Origin: Microbacterium terrae
GTDB taxonomy: Bacteria > Actinomycetota > Actinomycetes > Actinomycetales > Microbacteriaceae
Direction of reading: 5' to 3'
Length of the DNA stretch: 64,000 bases
Assembly: GCF_017831975.1 (NCBI RefSeq)
Contig: NZ_JAFDSS010000001.1
Location: 1,426,001 to 1,490,000 of the forward strand
Below are positions 9,123-20,447 of this stretch, piece by piece. Positions within the stretch are counted from its first letter, which is position 1, and every line of letters starts with the position of its first letter. Under the pieces are notes generated by a model. It had not been told where the DNA came from. It saw nothing but the letters and a program-made list of their open reading frames with translations, and did not search any database. A program made the position numbers and the translations under genes.

Positions 9123-9889
9123 GCGACGAGCGACCCGGCGACCAGGCCGCACCCGACGCTCCTGTTCCGGACGGGACGGAGCAGCAGCCGGGTTCGGCCT
9201 CCGAGGTCCTCGGTGCGGCGCTCGGCGGTGCCGCCCGTCGTGCGGGTCTGGATCCCGCGAAACAGAGCAGCACCGGGCACGTCGTCTGGGCCGCGATGGG
9301 CGGCTGGCGCGGACTGCTCGAGTCGATCCTGCCGGGCCTGATCTTCATCGTCGCCTACACGGTGACGATCGATCCGGCGACCGGCGACGGCGACCTCTGG
9401 CTCGCGCTCGCCCTCTCCGTGGGCACCGCGGCGGTCTTCACGATCGCCCGCCTCGTCGCCCGCCAACCGGTGACGGCGGCAGTCGGCGGACTCGTCGCCG
9501 CCGTCGTCGCCGCCGGGTTCGCGGCATTCACGGGGGAGGCCAGCAACAACTTCATCCCCGGGTTCGTGACGAACGTGCTGTACGGCTCGGCCTTCCTGAT
9601 CTCGGCGCTCGTCGGCTGGTCGCTGATCGGCCTCGCCGTTGGATTCCTCATGGGCGAGGGCACCGCCTGGCGGCAGGACAAGCGCAAGCGCCGCGTGTTC
9701 TTCTGGCTCGCGATCGCCTGGGCGTCGCTGTTCGCGGCACGCCTGATCGTGCAGCTCCCGCTGTACTTCGCCGACAACGTCACGGCGCTCGGAACGCTCA
9801 AGCTCGTGATGGGCATCCCGCTGTTCGCGCCGATGGTGGCGGTCACATGGCTCGCCGTGCGGGCGCTCTATCCGCCCGATCCGAAGTGA
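9119..9889 (+). CDS. DUF3159 integral membrane protein
   Basis: A 256-residue membrane protein of the actinobacterial DUF3159 family, function unknown. After about 55 polar residues there are roughly six membrane segments, beginning with GGWRGLLESILPGLIFIVAY. A basic loop (WRQDKRKRR) precedes the last two. The GTG at 9119 is chosen because it overlaps the DUF3710 stop and the family sequence begins only after it. It appears to be the last gene of the dut operon; the gap after it holds the aconitase promoter region. Confidence 0.85.
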   Translation: MSDERPGDQAAPDAPVPDGTEQQPGSASEVLGAALGGAARRAGLDPAKQSSTGHVVWAAMGGWRGLLESILPGLIFIVAYTVTIDPATGDGDLWLALALSVGTAAVFTIARLVARQPVTAAVGGLVAAVVAAGFAAFTGEASNNFIPGFVTNVLYGSAFLISALVGWSLIGLAVGFLMGEGTAWRQDKRKRRVFFWLAIAWASLFAARLIVQLPLYFADNVTALGTLKLVMGIPLFAPMVAVTWLAVRALYPPDPK

Positions 9890-9891
9890 TA

Positions 9892-9917
9892 CATTTATCT
9901 TGACATCAAGATAAATG
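9892..9917. promoter_or_regulatory. 26-bp perfect inverted repeat upstream of aconitase (MarR-type operator candidate)
   Basis: Two 12-bp arms, CATTTATCTTGA and TCAAGATAAATG, are exact reverse complements around a 2-base centre. A TTGACA hexamer (9900-9905) lies inside, so a bound dimer would block a -35 element. The AT-rich repeat stands out from the GC-rich surroundings. Its form fits a MarR-family dimer site. TamR, a MarR regulator of aconitase genes in Streptomyces, is one candidate; I cannot confirm its consensus from memory, and no marR gene is in the window. Confidence 0.6.
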
Positions 9918-9932
9918 CACCTCCCGCGATGC

Positions 9933-9951
9933 TTAGGTGAACCTCACTAGC
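9933..9951. promoter_or_regulatory. Possible DtxR/IdeR-like iron box
   Basis: TTAGGTGAACCTCACTAGC matches 12 of 19 positions of the classical DtxR consensus and begins with its conserved TTAGGT half. It lies 16 bases after the large inverted repeat and about 80 bases before the aconitase start. Control of the iron-sulfur enzyme aconitase by iron regulators is known in corynebacteria. The match is imperfect and could be chance. Confidence 0.25.
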
Positions 9952-10030
9952 CGAGGGCGTCATCGCGGGGGGAAGATGGGGAGTGCCGGGCCTTCGCGCC
10001 CCGCTCCCGCCGCCGACGAAGGAGACACAC

Positions 10031-12859
<2,829 letters not shown>

Positions 12860-12867
12860 CGCGCGAC

Positions 12868-12907
12868 CACGAAGGGGTCGGGGGTGCACGCTCCCGGCCC
12901 CTTCGTG
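12868..12907 (+). terminator. Hairpin terminator after acn
   Basis: CACGAAGGGG pairs exactly with CCCCTTCGTG around a partly paired GC-rich middle. No U-run follows, as is common in GC-rich actinobacteria. Confidence 0.65.
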
Positions 12908-12917
12908 CGTCCGCAGG

Positions 12918-12923
12918 TAGACT
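12918..12923 (+). promoter_or_regulatory. -10 box of dxs
   Basis: TAGACT fits TANNNT and lies 35 bases before the dxs ATG, right after the acn terminator. No clear -35 hexamer is visible. GGAAAGGAG (12943-12951) supplies the ribosome-binding site. Confidence 0.4.
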
Positions 12924-12958
12924 GGAACGGCCCGTCCCGGGCCGGAAAGGAGCAGGGG

Positions 12959-14908
12959 ATGTCGTTGCTTCCATCCATCTCCGGGCCCCGTGACCTCGAC
13001 GGGCTGACCATCGAAGAGCTCGAGCAGCTCGCGGCGGAGATCCGCGAGTTCCTCGTCGAGAACGTCGCCCGTACGGGCGGGCACCTCGGCCCGAACCTCG
13101 GCGTCGTCGAACTCACCATCGCCCTTCACCGCGTGTTCGACTCGCCGTCCGATCCCTTCGTGTTCGACACCGGGCACCAGTCGTACGTGCACAAGCTGCT
13201 CACCGGGCGGCAGGACTTCTCGAACCTCCGCTCCCGCGGCGGACTCGCCGGCTACCCGCAGCGCTCCGAGAGCCCCCACGACGTCGTGGAGTCATCCCAC
13301 GCGTCGAGTTCGCTGAGCTGGGCCGACGGCATCTCGCGCGCCCTCATCCGCACGGGCCGCAAAGACCGCCACGTGGTCGCGGTGGTCGGCGACGGGTCGC
13401 TCACGGGCGGCATGACGTGGGAGGCGCTCAACAACATCTCCGACGACAACGACCGCAACCTCGTCATCGTCGTCAACGACAACGGCCGCTCGTACGCGCC
13501 GACCATCGGAGGCATGGCGCGCTACCTCAACCGCGTGCGCACCGCCGACTCGTACCGCACCCTGCACCGCGGCTCGGACGACCTCTTCCGCCGGCTCGGC
13601 CCGGCCGCTCGCGCGGTGTACCGCGGCATCCGCGGCGGGACGCACGGCTTCCTCTCGCGCTTCACGAACAACGTCGCACTGTATTCGAACCTCGACATCA
13701 AGTACCTGGGCCCGGTCGACGGCCACGACCTGCCCACGCTCATCGAGACGCTCGAGCTCGCGAAGGAGTACGGCGCGCCGGTCATCGTGCACGCGATCAC
13801 CGAGAAGGGTCGCGGCTACCAGCCGGCGCTCGATGACGAGGCGGACCAGTTCCACGCGGTCGGCAAGATCGATCCGGCGACCGGCAAGACGGTCGGCACG
13901 GCGTCGTCGGCGGTGGCGTGGACGGATGTCTTCGCCGACGAGCTCGTCGCGGTGGGCGAAGACCGCGAAGACGTCATCGCCATGACGGCGGCGATGCTGC
14001 GGCCCACGGGCCTCCTGCCCTTCGCGCAGCGGTTCCCCGACCGCGTCTACGACGTCGGCATCGCCGAGCAGCACGCGGTGGCGTCGGCGGCCGGCCTGGC
14101 GTTCGGGGGGCTGCATCCCGTGCTCGCCATCTACGCCACGTTCATGAACCGCGCCTTCGACCAGGTGCTGATGGACGTCGCGCTCCATCGCGCCGGCGTG
14201 ACGTTCGTGCTCGACCGTGCCGGTGTCACCGGCCCCGACGGGCCGAGCCACCACGGCATCTGGGACCTGGCGATGCTGCAGATCGTGCCGCACATCCGCA
14301 TCGCGGTGCCGCGCGACGGCACGCGGCTGCGGGAGCAGCTGCGCGAAGCGGTAGCGGTGACGGATGCGCCGACCGTGATCCGCTTCCCGAAGGGGAGCGT
14401 GAGCGACGAGCTCCCCGCGATCGAGCGGCTGCCCGACGGGGTGGAGGTGCTTTCACGGGCCGGGGCGCAGGACGTCCTCATCGTCGGCATCGGCTCGATG
14501 GCGCACCTGGCGATGGATGTCGCCGAGCGGCTGCGCGCGCAGGGCATCGGCGCGACGGTCATCGATCCCCGCTGGGTCATCCCCGTGCAGACGTCGGTCG
14601 TGGAGCTCGCCGCCGCGCATCGCCTCGTGATCACCATCGAAGACGGCATCCGCGTCGGCGGCATCGGCACGCGTGTGCGTCAGGTGCTGCGCGAGGCAGG
14701 AGTCGACACGGCGGTGGACGAGCTCGGCGTGCCCGACGAGTTCATCGACCACGCGACGCGCGAGCAGATCCTGGAGGATGCCGGGCTCACCCCGGCGAAG
14801 ATCGCGCAGGACATCGTCGCGCAGGTGCTCGGCACCCGCATCCCGATCGCCCGTGGCGCCCAGACGACCGAGATCCCCATCGAACACGCGTCGTCGGATC
14901 CCCGCTGA
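12959..14908 (+). CDS. dxs: 1-deoxy-D-xylulose-5-phosphate synthase
   Basis: First enzyme of the MEP isoprenoid pathway: a thiamine-diphosphate enzyme joining pyruvate and glyceraldehyde 3-phosphate. The protein has 649 residues. Seen in order: GHQSYVHKLLTGR near 78, the thiamine-diphosphate motif GDGSLTGGMTWEALNN near 144, the pyrimidine-domain segment GIAEQHAVASAAGLAFGG near 365, RAGVTGPDGPSHHG near 420, and a C-terminal transketolase domain. ATG at 12959 is preceded by a good Shine-Dalgarno sequence. The acn terminator separates it from acn, and pepN follows 47 bases later. Confidence 0.95.
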   Translation: MSLLPSISGPRDLDGLTIEELEQLAAEIREFLVENVARTGGHLGPNLGVVELTIALHRVFDSPSDPFVFDTGHQSYVHKLLTGRQDFSNLRSRGGLAGYPQRSESPHDVVESSHASSSLSWADGISRALIRTGRKDRHVVAVVGDGSLTGGMTWEALNNISDDNDRNLVIVVNDNGRSYAPTIGGMARYLNRVRTADSYRTLHRGSDDLFRRLGPAARAVYRGIRGGTHGFLSRFTNNVALYSNLDIKYLGPVDGHDLPTLIETLELAKEYGAPVIVHAITEKGRGYQPALDDEADQFHAVGKIDPATGKTVGTASSAVAWTDVFADELVAVGEDREDVIAMTAAMLRPTGLLPFAQRFPDRVYDVGIAEQHAVASAAGLAFGGLHPVLAIYATFMNRAFDQVLMDVALHRAGVTFVLDRAGVTGPDGPSHHGIWDLAMLQIVPHIRIAVPRDGTRLREQLREAVAVTDAPTVIRFPKGSVSDELPAIERLPDGVEVLSRAGAQDVLIVGIGSMAHLAMDVAERLRAQGIGATVIDPRWVIPVQTSVVELAAAHRLVITIEDGIRVGGIGTRVRQVLREAGVDTAVDELGVPDEFIDHATREQILEDAGLTPAKIAQDIVAQVLGTRIPIARGAQTTEIPIEHASSDPR

Positions 14909-14955
14909 CGCGGAGCGGGTGCGGGCGCATCGTCCGGGCGTGAAAGCATGGACGG

Positions 14956-17484
14956 ATGCACGTCTCCGACTCCGCCCGCACCGCCGTTCTCCGCCGTGAC
15001 GAGACCGCCGACCGGGCCGCCGGCATCCGCCTGCACTCCGTCTCCGTCGACGTCGATCTGCGATCCGCGCGCGATCTCGAGGAGCCGACGTTTCCGACCT
15101 CGGCCACGTTGACGTTCGACGCCGCCGCCGGTCACGACGCGACGTGGATCGACTTCATCGGGCATTCGATCGATGAGGTCGTGGTCAACGGCGTGCCGCA
15201 GGCGGTGGACTGGGACGGCGCGCGCGTGCGCGTGCGCGGTCTCGAGCCCCGCAACGTCGTGACGGTGCGCGGACGCGCGCTGTTCAGCCGCTCCGGTGAG
15301 GGGCTGCACCGGTTCGCCGACCCCGTCGACGGCGAGGTCTACCTCTACACGCAGTACGAGCCGGCCGACTGCCGCCGCGTATACCCGTGCTTCGAGCAGC
15401 CCGACATGAAGGCGCGCTGGAGCTTCACCGTCGCCGCACCCGCCGGGTGGACCGTGCTGTCGAACGGGGCCGAGGTCGCACGCGAGGCCGTGGCCGACGG
15501 CATCCGCGTCTCCTTCGCCGAGACGCTGCCGATCTCGAGCTACATCACGGCCGTGGCCGCCGGTCCGTACCACCGCGTCGACGGCAGCTGGTCCTCCGGC
15601 GACGCCCGGGTCGACCTCGGGGTGCTCTGCCGGGCCTCGCTCGCCCCTCACCTCGATGCCGATGAGATCCTCGACGTCACCCGACGCGGGCTCGACTACT
15701 TCACCGAGGCCTTCGCTCAGCCCTACCCGTGGGGGAAGTACGACCAGATCTTCGTGCCCGAGTACAACCTCGGCGCCATGGAGAATCCGGGCCTCGTGAC
15801 GTTCACGGAGGCGTACGTGTTCCGCGGGGCCTCCACTGCCGCGCAGCACGAGGGGCGTGCGAACACGATCCTGCACGAGATGGCCCACATGTGGTTCGGC
15901 GATCTCACCACGATGAAGTGGTGGGACGACCTGTGGCTGAAGGAGTCGTTCGCCGACTTCATGGGATCGCACGCGAATGTGGCCACCGGCGCGCACCCCG
16001 ATGCGTGGGTGAGCTTCGCGAGCCGCCGCAAGGGATGGGCGTACGAGCAGGACCAGCTGCCGACGACGCATCCGATCGTCGCCGACATCCCCGATCTCGA
16101 GGCGGCGAAGCTGAACTTCGACGGCATCACCTACGCCAAGGGCGCCTCGGTGCTCAAGCAGCTCGTGGCGTTCGTGGGGGAGGATGCCTTCTTCCGCGGC
16201 GCGCAGGGGTACTTCGCCGATTATGCGTTCGGCAGCACCACGCTGCCCGATCTGCTCACCGCGCTCGAGAGCGCCTCGGGGCGCGATCTCGAGCCGTGGA
16301 GCGATGCCTGGCTGCGCACGACCGGCCTGTCGGAGCTGCGGGTGGAGCGCGCCGCCACGGGTGCCACCGTGGTGCAGACCTCCCCCCGTCCGCACCGCAT
16401 CACGATCGGGCTGTACCGCGCGGATGGCGCTCGCCTCGTGCGGCAGGACGGGATCGACCTCGACGTGGTCGACGCGCGCACCGCAGTGGATGCGCCCGGG
16501 ATCGATTGGGCTGCCGTCGACCTCATCGTGCCCAACGACGACGACAGCACCTACGCCAAGGTGCGTCTCGACGCCCGGTCGCTCGACGCGGTCGAGGCGG
16601 GCCTCTCGACCATCGACGACGCGCTCGCCCGCTCGGTCGTGTGGGCTGCGCTGTGGAACGCGGTGCGCGACGCGGAACTGCCGGTCGCGCGGTATCTCGG
16701 CATCGTGGCGCGGCACGCGCCCGCAGAGACGAATGCGGCGCTGCTGGCAGATGCGACCGCCCACGCCCGGTTCGCGCTCGGCCGCTATGCGCCCGACGAC
16801 GCGCGGGACGCGCTCGCCTCGGCATGGCTCTCGACCGCATGGGAGGCCCTGCACGCAGCCGCGCCGTCAAGCGATGCGCAGCTGGCGTGGGCCCGAGCCG
16901 TCGGCGCGGTCGCCTCGATCTGCGCGGACCGGGCGGTCGAGCTGCGCGGCATCCTCGAGGGCATCACGGATGCGCCGGACGGCCTCGCCCTCGACCACGA
17001 CCTGCGCTGGCTGTGGCTGATCGCCCTGTCGGCGACAGGCCACGCATCGATCGCCGACGCCGACGCGGAGCTCGCAACGGACCCCACCGCGAGCGGCCGC
17101 CTGGCATACCGCACCGCCCTGGCGGCGAGGCCCGAGGCCGACGTACGCGCCGATGCCTGGCGCGCCGCGTGGGCCGACGAGTCGCTCAGCAACGACGAGC
17201 TCGATGCGACCATCGCCGGCGTCCGCGCGGGCGGTCGGCGTGATCTGATCTCGGCCTTCGACGCCGACTACTTCGCCCGCATCCGCCCGACGTGGTCGGC
17301 GCGCAGCATCGAGATCGCGCGACGCCTCGTGCGTGGCCTGTTCCCGGCGGGCGAGTCGACGGATGCCGTCGACCAGTGGCTGTCCGGCAACGCAGATGCC
17401 CCGCCCGCACTGCGGCGGATCGTCATCGAACTGCGCGACGGCCTCGCCCGGGACCTGCGCGTGCGCGGCGCCCAGGCGACCTGA
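14956..17484 (+). CDS. pepN: Aminopeptidase N (M1 family zinc metallopeptidase)
   Basis: Cytosolic aminopeptidase that trims N-terminal residues from peptides. Of 842 residues, the first ~190 form the beta domain. The substrate-binding GAMEN motif is at 273-277 (GAMENPGLVTFTEAYVF). The zinc site HEMAH is at 307-311 with the third ligand E330, exactly 18 residues after the second His. A long helical ERAP-like C-terminal domain follows. The length matches actinobacterial PepN and no signal peptide is seen. It ends in a perfect GC hairpin shared with the convergent tetR gene. Confidence 0.95.
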   Translation: MHVSDSARTAVLRRDETADRAAGIRLHSVSVDVDLRSARDLEEPTFPTSATLTFDAAAGHDATWIDFIGHSIDEVVVNGVPQAVDWDGARVRVRGLEPRNVVTVRGRALFSRSGEGLHRFADPVDGEVYLYTQYEPADCRRVYPCFEQPDMKARWSFTVAAPAGWTVLSNGAEVAREAVADGIRVSFAETLPISSYITAVAAGPYHRVDGSWSSGDARVDLGVLCRASLAPHLDADEILDVTRRGLDYFTEAFAQPYPWGKYDQIFVPEYNLGAMENPGLVTFTEAYVFRGASTAAQHEGRANTILHEMAHMWFGDLTTMKWWDDLWLKESFADFMGSHANVATGAHPDAWVSFASRRKGWAYEQDQLPTTHPIVADIPDLEAAKLNFDGITYAKGASVLKQLVAFVGEDAFFRGAQGYFADYAFGSTTLPDLLTALESASGRDLEPWSDAWLRTTGLSELRVERAATGATVVQTSPRPHRITIGLYRADGARLVRQDGIDLDVVDARTAVDAPGIDWAAVDLIVPNDDDSTYAKVRLDARSLDAVEAGLSTIDDALARSVVWAALWNAVRDAELPVARYLGIVARHAPAETNAALLADATAHARFALGRYAPDDARDALASAWLSTAWEALHAAAPSSDAQLAWARAVGAVASICADRAVELRGILEGITDAPDGLALDHDLRWLWLIALSATGHASIADADAELATDPTASGRLAYRTALAARPEADVRADAWRAAWADESLSNDELDATIAGVRAGGRRDLISAFDADYFARIRPTWSARSIEIARRLVRGLFPAGESTDAVDQWLSGNADAPPALRRIVIELRDGLARDLRVRGAQAT

Positions 17485-17497
17485 CGTCGGCGGGCCT

Positions 17498-17520
17498 GCC
17501 GGCGCGGTGCTGGCGCCGGC
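17498..17520. terminator. Bidirectional hairpin terminator between pepN and tetR
   Basis: GCCGGCGC and GCGCCGGC form a perfect 8-bp stem around a 7-base loop, lying between two convergent genes. It can serve both strands. A further 12-bp palindrome, CTGACCGGTCAG, follows at 17526-17537. Confidence 0.6.
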
Positions 17521-17547
17521 TCGGCCTGACCGGTCAGACGGGCGCGC

Positions 17548-18225
17548 TCATGCCTTCACCTCGGCGACGAGGTCGAGCAGCTCGCGCAGCGGTGCGCGCA
17601 GCAGCGGCACCTTCGTCAGCGGCAGCGCCAGACGCAGGAGGCGCAGCCCGCGATCCAGCAGCGCACGCGTGCGCTTCTGCCCGGGGGAGCGGTCGTACAC
17701 CCAGAACAGGGCGAGCAGCAGATGGCCGAGCACGAGCGCGTGGGGGAGCCCGGCGCGGAACTCCTCTGGCAGCTGGTTCTTCGCGCCGTCGACCGCCTCG
17801 CGGAAGAGACCCTCGACGATCGCGAGCGCGGGGGCTGACTCGTCGGAGAGCGGGTTGATCGGCGACCGCGGGGAGACCGCGGCAGAGAGGAACTCCGGCG
17901 CGAACGGATGGTAGGCCCCGAGCTGATCGAGACCGGTGCGGTACACGATCCCGAGTCGGTCGACGAGATCGTCGGATGCCGCCAGCAGCGGCCCGGCGGC
18001 ATCGCGGTGCGCCTCCTGCACGTCGAGATAGAGCTCCTGCACCAGATGGTTCTTCGACGCGAAGTGGTAGTTGGTGGTGCCGACCGAGACGCCGGCCTCC
18101 TGCGCGATGAGGCGGATCGTCGTCGCGTCGTAGCCGCGCTCGCGGAACGAGCGCACCGCGACGCCCCGGATCTGCGCCCGAGTGCGCTCGCTCTTGGTCT
18201 GGGACGGAGCATCCGAACTGAACAT
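17548..18225 (-). CDS. TetR-family transcriptional regulator
   Basis: A 225-residue TetR repressor. The N-terminal helix-turn-helix reads RLIAQEAGVSVGTTNYHF near residues 40-57; the remaining helical region is the ligand-binding and dimer domain. The start at 18225 is favoured over one 7 codons earlier because TATCCT (18237-18232 on the minus strand) would start transcription at this very ATG. A palindrome covers the start, implying autoregulation. It lies downstream of the thiolase-fadB pair on the same strand but behind a terminator, so it has its own promoter. Control of beta-oxidation, sensing acyl-CoA, is a reasonable inference. Confidence 0.88.
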   Translation of the reverse strand: MFSSDAPSQTKSERTRAQIRGVAVRSFRERGYDATTIRLIAQEAGVSVGTTNYHFASKNHLVQELYLDVQEAHRDAAGPLLAASDDLVDRLGIVYRTGLDQLGAYHPFAPEFLSAAVSPRSPINPLSDESAPALAIVEGLFREAVDGAKNQLPEEFRAGLPHALVLGHLLLALFWVYDRSPGQKRTRALLDRGLRLLRLALPLTKVPLLRAPLRELLDLVAEVKA

Positions 18226-18231
18226 GTTCAG
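18218..18231. promoter_or_regulatory. TetR-type palindromic operator over the tetR start codon
   Basis: CTGAACATGTTCAG is a perfect 14-bp palindrome with the tetR ATG at its centre. The -10 box TATCCT abuts it on the minus strand, so the site spans the predicted transcription start. This is the usual arrangement for an autoregulated TetR gene. I found no second copy in front of the thiolase gene. Confidence 0.6.
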
Positions 18232-18251
18232 AGGATACCGCGACAAAGAGG

Positions 18252-18281
18252 AAGGGCGGCCCTCCGAGGAGGACCGCCCTT
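18252..18281 (-). terminator. Terminator after fadB
   Basis: AAGGGCGG and CCGCCCTT arms, with CTCC/GGAG further inside, form a strong hairpin just downstream of the fadB stop. It separates fadB from the following tetR gene. Confidence 0.7.
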
Positions 18282-18296
18282 CGCATCAGGAACGGA

Positions 18297-20441
18297 TCAG
18301 CTGCCGATTCCGCGGATCACGGGGTGGTGGAACGTGTCGCCGAAGACGCGCTCCGACGCCCCCTCGCGATCGAGGTACGGCGAGGCGCCGCCGTCGATGA
18401 ACGGCCAGCCGGCACCCAGGATGAGGCAGAGGTCGATGTCCTCGACCTCGGGCACCACGCCCTCGTCGAGCATCGCCTTGATCTCCTGGGCGAGACCGTC
18501 CTGCACGCGGGCGAGAATGGTCGCCGCCGATGCGGGGGTGGAACCCACGACGGGCTTCAGCACCTTCTCGGCTGCCTTCGTCCAGCCGGTCACGCGACCG
18601 CCCTTGTCCTTCTCGACGACCTCCGGCAGCTCCGCGAGCGCGTGGAAGTTCTCGTTCGCGTAGAAGCGGTCGGGGAAGGCGCGCACCATGGTGTCCTGCA
18701 CGTGGGCGGCGACCTTCCAGCCGACCAGGTCGATGAGCTGGAACGGACCCATCGGCAGACCGAGGGGCGCGAACGCCTTCTCGACGTCGGCCACGGGGGT
18801 GCCCTCGTAGACGGCGCGCGCCGCCTCGCCCATGACCTTGGCGAGAACGCGGTTGACGACGAAGCCCGGTGCGTCGGCCGTCAGCACCGCGTTCTTGCCG
18901 AGACCCTTCGCCACCACGAACGCGGTCGACAGCGCGGCCTCCGACGTCGAGGGCGTCTTCACGATCTCGATGAGCGGCATGACCGCCACCGGGTTGAAGA
19001 AGTGGAAGCCGACGAGGCGCTCCGGGTGGGCGAGCTTCGACCCGATCTCCTCCACCGACAGCGACGAGGTGTTGGTCGCGAGGATGGCGTCCTCGGCGAT
19101 GATCTGCTCGATCTCGCCGAACACCGCCTGCTTCACGCCGACCTCTTCGAAGACCGCCTCGATGACGAAGTCGCAGTCCACGTAGAGCGACTTGTCGGTC
19201 GTGCCGGTGACGAGCGCACGCAGCCGGTTGGCGGCATCCGCGTCGAGCCGGCCCTTCGCCTCGAGCTTGCCGATCTCGTCGTGGATGTACGCCACGCCCT
19301 TGTCGACGCGCGCCTGGTCGAGGTCGGTGATGAGCACCGGCACCTGGAGCTTGCGCACGAACAGCAGGGCGAACTGGCTCGCCATGAGCCCCGCACCGAT
19401 GATGCCGACCTTGGTGACCTTCTTCGCCAGGGCCTTGTCGGGGGCGCCGACGGGGCGCTTGGCGCGCTTCTGCACGAGATCGAAGGCGTACATGGATGCC
19501 GCGAACTGATCGCCGGTCACGAGCTCGGCCAGCGCCTCGTCCTCGCGGGCGAAGCCGTCGGCCTTGGTGCCGCTCTTCGCCTTGTCGAGGAGCTCGAGCG
19601 CGGCGTACGGCGACTTCGGCACGGTGCCGATCTTCGACTCGAGCATGCCGCGCGCCATCTTGATCGCGATCGGCCACTTGGTGAGGCGCTCGATCTTGCC
19701 GGGCTCGTTCTTGCGGTCGACCTTGATCGTGCCGCTGAGCACGCCGTCGGCCCACGTCAGCGAGTCCTCGAGGTAGTTGGCCGCGGGGAAGATCGCATCC
19801 ACGATCCCGTAGTCGTACGCCTGCTGAGGCTTCAGCATGCGGTTCTGCTTCAGCGGGTTCGAGATCACGACCTCGAGGGCGTTCTCGATGCCGATGAGGT
19901 TCGGCATCAGGTACGCGCCGCCCCAGCCCGGGATGATGCCGAGGAACACCTCGGGCAGCGCGATCGCCGCAGCGGAGGCATCCACGGTGCGATAGGTCGA
20001 GTTCAGGGCGATCTCGAGACCGCCGCCGAGCGCGAGCCCGTTCACGAACGCGAACGCCGGCACGCCGAGCTCGGCGAGCTGGCCGAACACCTTGTGACCC
20101 AGCTGCGCGACCAGGCGCGCGTTTTCCTTCGAGCCGACCTTCGTGATGTCGGAGAGGTCTGCGCCCGCGGCGAGGATGTACTGCTTCCCGGTGATGCCGA
20201 CGGCCTGGATCTCGCCGGCCGCGGCGCGGGCGGCGAGGCCGGCGAGCGTCTCGCCGAGCTGGAACATCGTGGCGGGGCCGAGCGTGTTCGGCCGGGTGTG
20301 GTCGCGGCCGTTGTCAAGCGTGACGAGGGCGAGCACCTTGCCGGAGGCGAGGCGGATGTCCCGCACGCGAGAGTGGGTGATCACCTCGCCCTCGGTCATG
20401 GCGAGGATGGGGGAGAAGTCGATCTCTTCGTAGTTCGTCAT
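18297..20441 (-). CDS. fadB: 3-hydroxyacyl-CoA dehydrogenase / enoyl-CoA hydratase (FadB/FadJ-like)
   Basis: Bifunctional beta-oxidation enzyme that hydrates enoyl-CoA and oxidises the 3-hydroxyacyl-CoA. It has 714 residues. In the N-terminal crotonase domain the two catalytic Glu are E143 (GGGLEIALN) and E164 (PEVFLGIIPGWGG), and the oxyanion segment is near AAGADLSD (91-98). The NAD-binding GIIGAGLMASQ starts near 347; the dehydrogenase catalytic His is in GFHFFNPV near 480. It lies 6 bases after the thiolase gene on the same strand, so the two form an operon coding a complete hydratase-dehydrogenase-thiolase set. Confidence 0.93.
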   Translation of the reverse strand: MTNYEEIDFSPILAMTEGEVITHSRVRDIRLASGKVLALVTLDNGRDHTRPNTLGPATMFQLGETLAGLAARAAAGEIQAVGITGKQYILAAGADLSDITKVGSKENARLVAQLGHKVFGQLAELGVPAFAFVNGLALGGGLEIALNSTYRTVDASAAAIALPEVFLGIIPGWGGAYLMPNLIGIENALEVVISNPLKQNRMLKPQQAYDYGIVDAIFPAANYLEDSLTWADGVLSGTIKVDRKNEPGKIERLTKWPIAIKMARGMLESKIGTVPKSPYAALELLDKAKSGTKADGFAREDEALAELVTGDQFAASMYAFDLVQKRAKRPVGAPDKALAKKVTKVGIIGAGLMASQFALLFVRKLQVPVLITDLDQARVDKGVAYIHDEIGKLEAKGRLDADAANRLRALVTGTTDKSLYVDCDFVIEAVFEEVGVKQAVFGEIEQIIAEDAILATNTSSLSVEEIGSKLAHPERLVGFHFFNPVAVMPLIEIVKTPSTSEAALSTAFVVAKGLGKNAVLTADAPGFVVNRVLAKVMGEAARAVYEGTPVADVEKAFAPLGLPMGPFQLIDLVGWKVAAHVQDTMVRAFPDRFYANENFHALAELPEVVEKDKGGRVTGWTKAAEKVLKPVVGSTPASAATILARVQDGLAQEIKAMLDEGVVPEVEDIDLCLILGAGWPFIDGGASPYLDREGASERVFGDTFHHPVIRGIGS

Positions 20442-20447
20442 CGCTGC

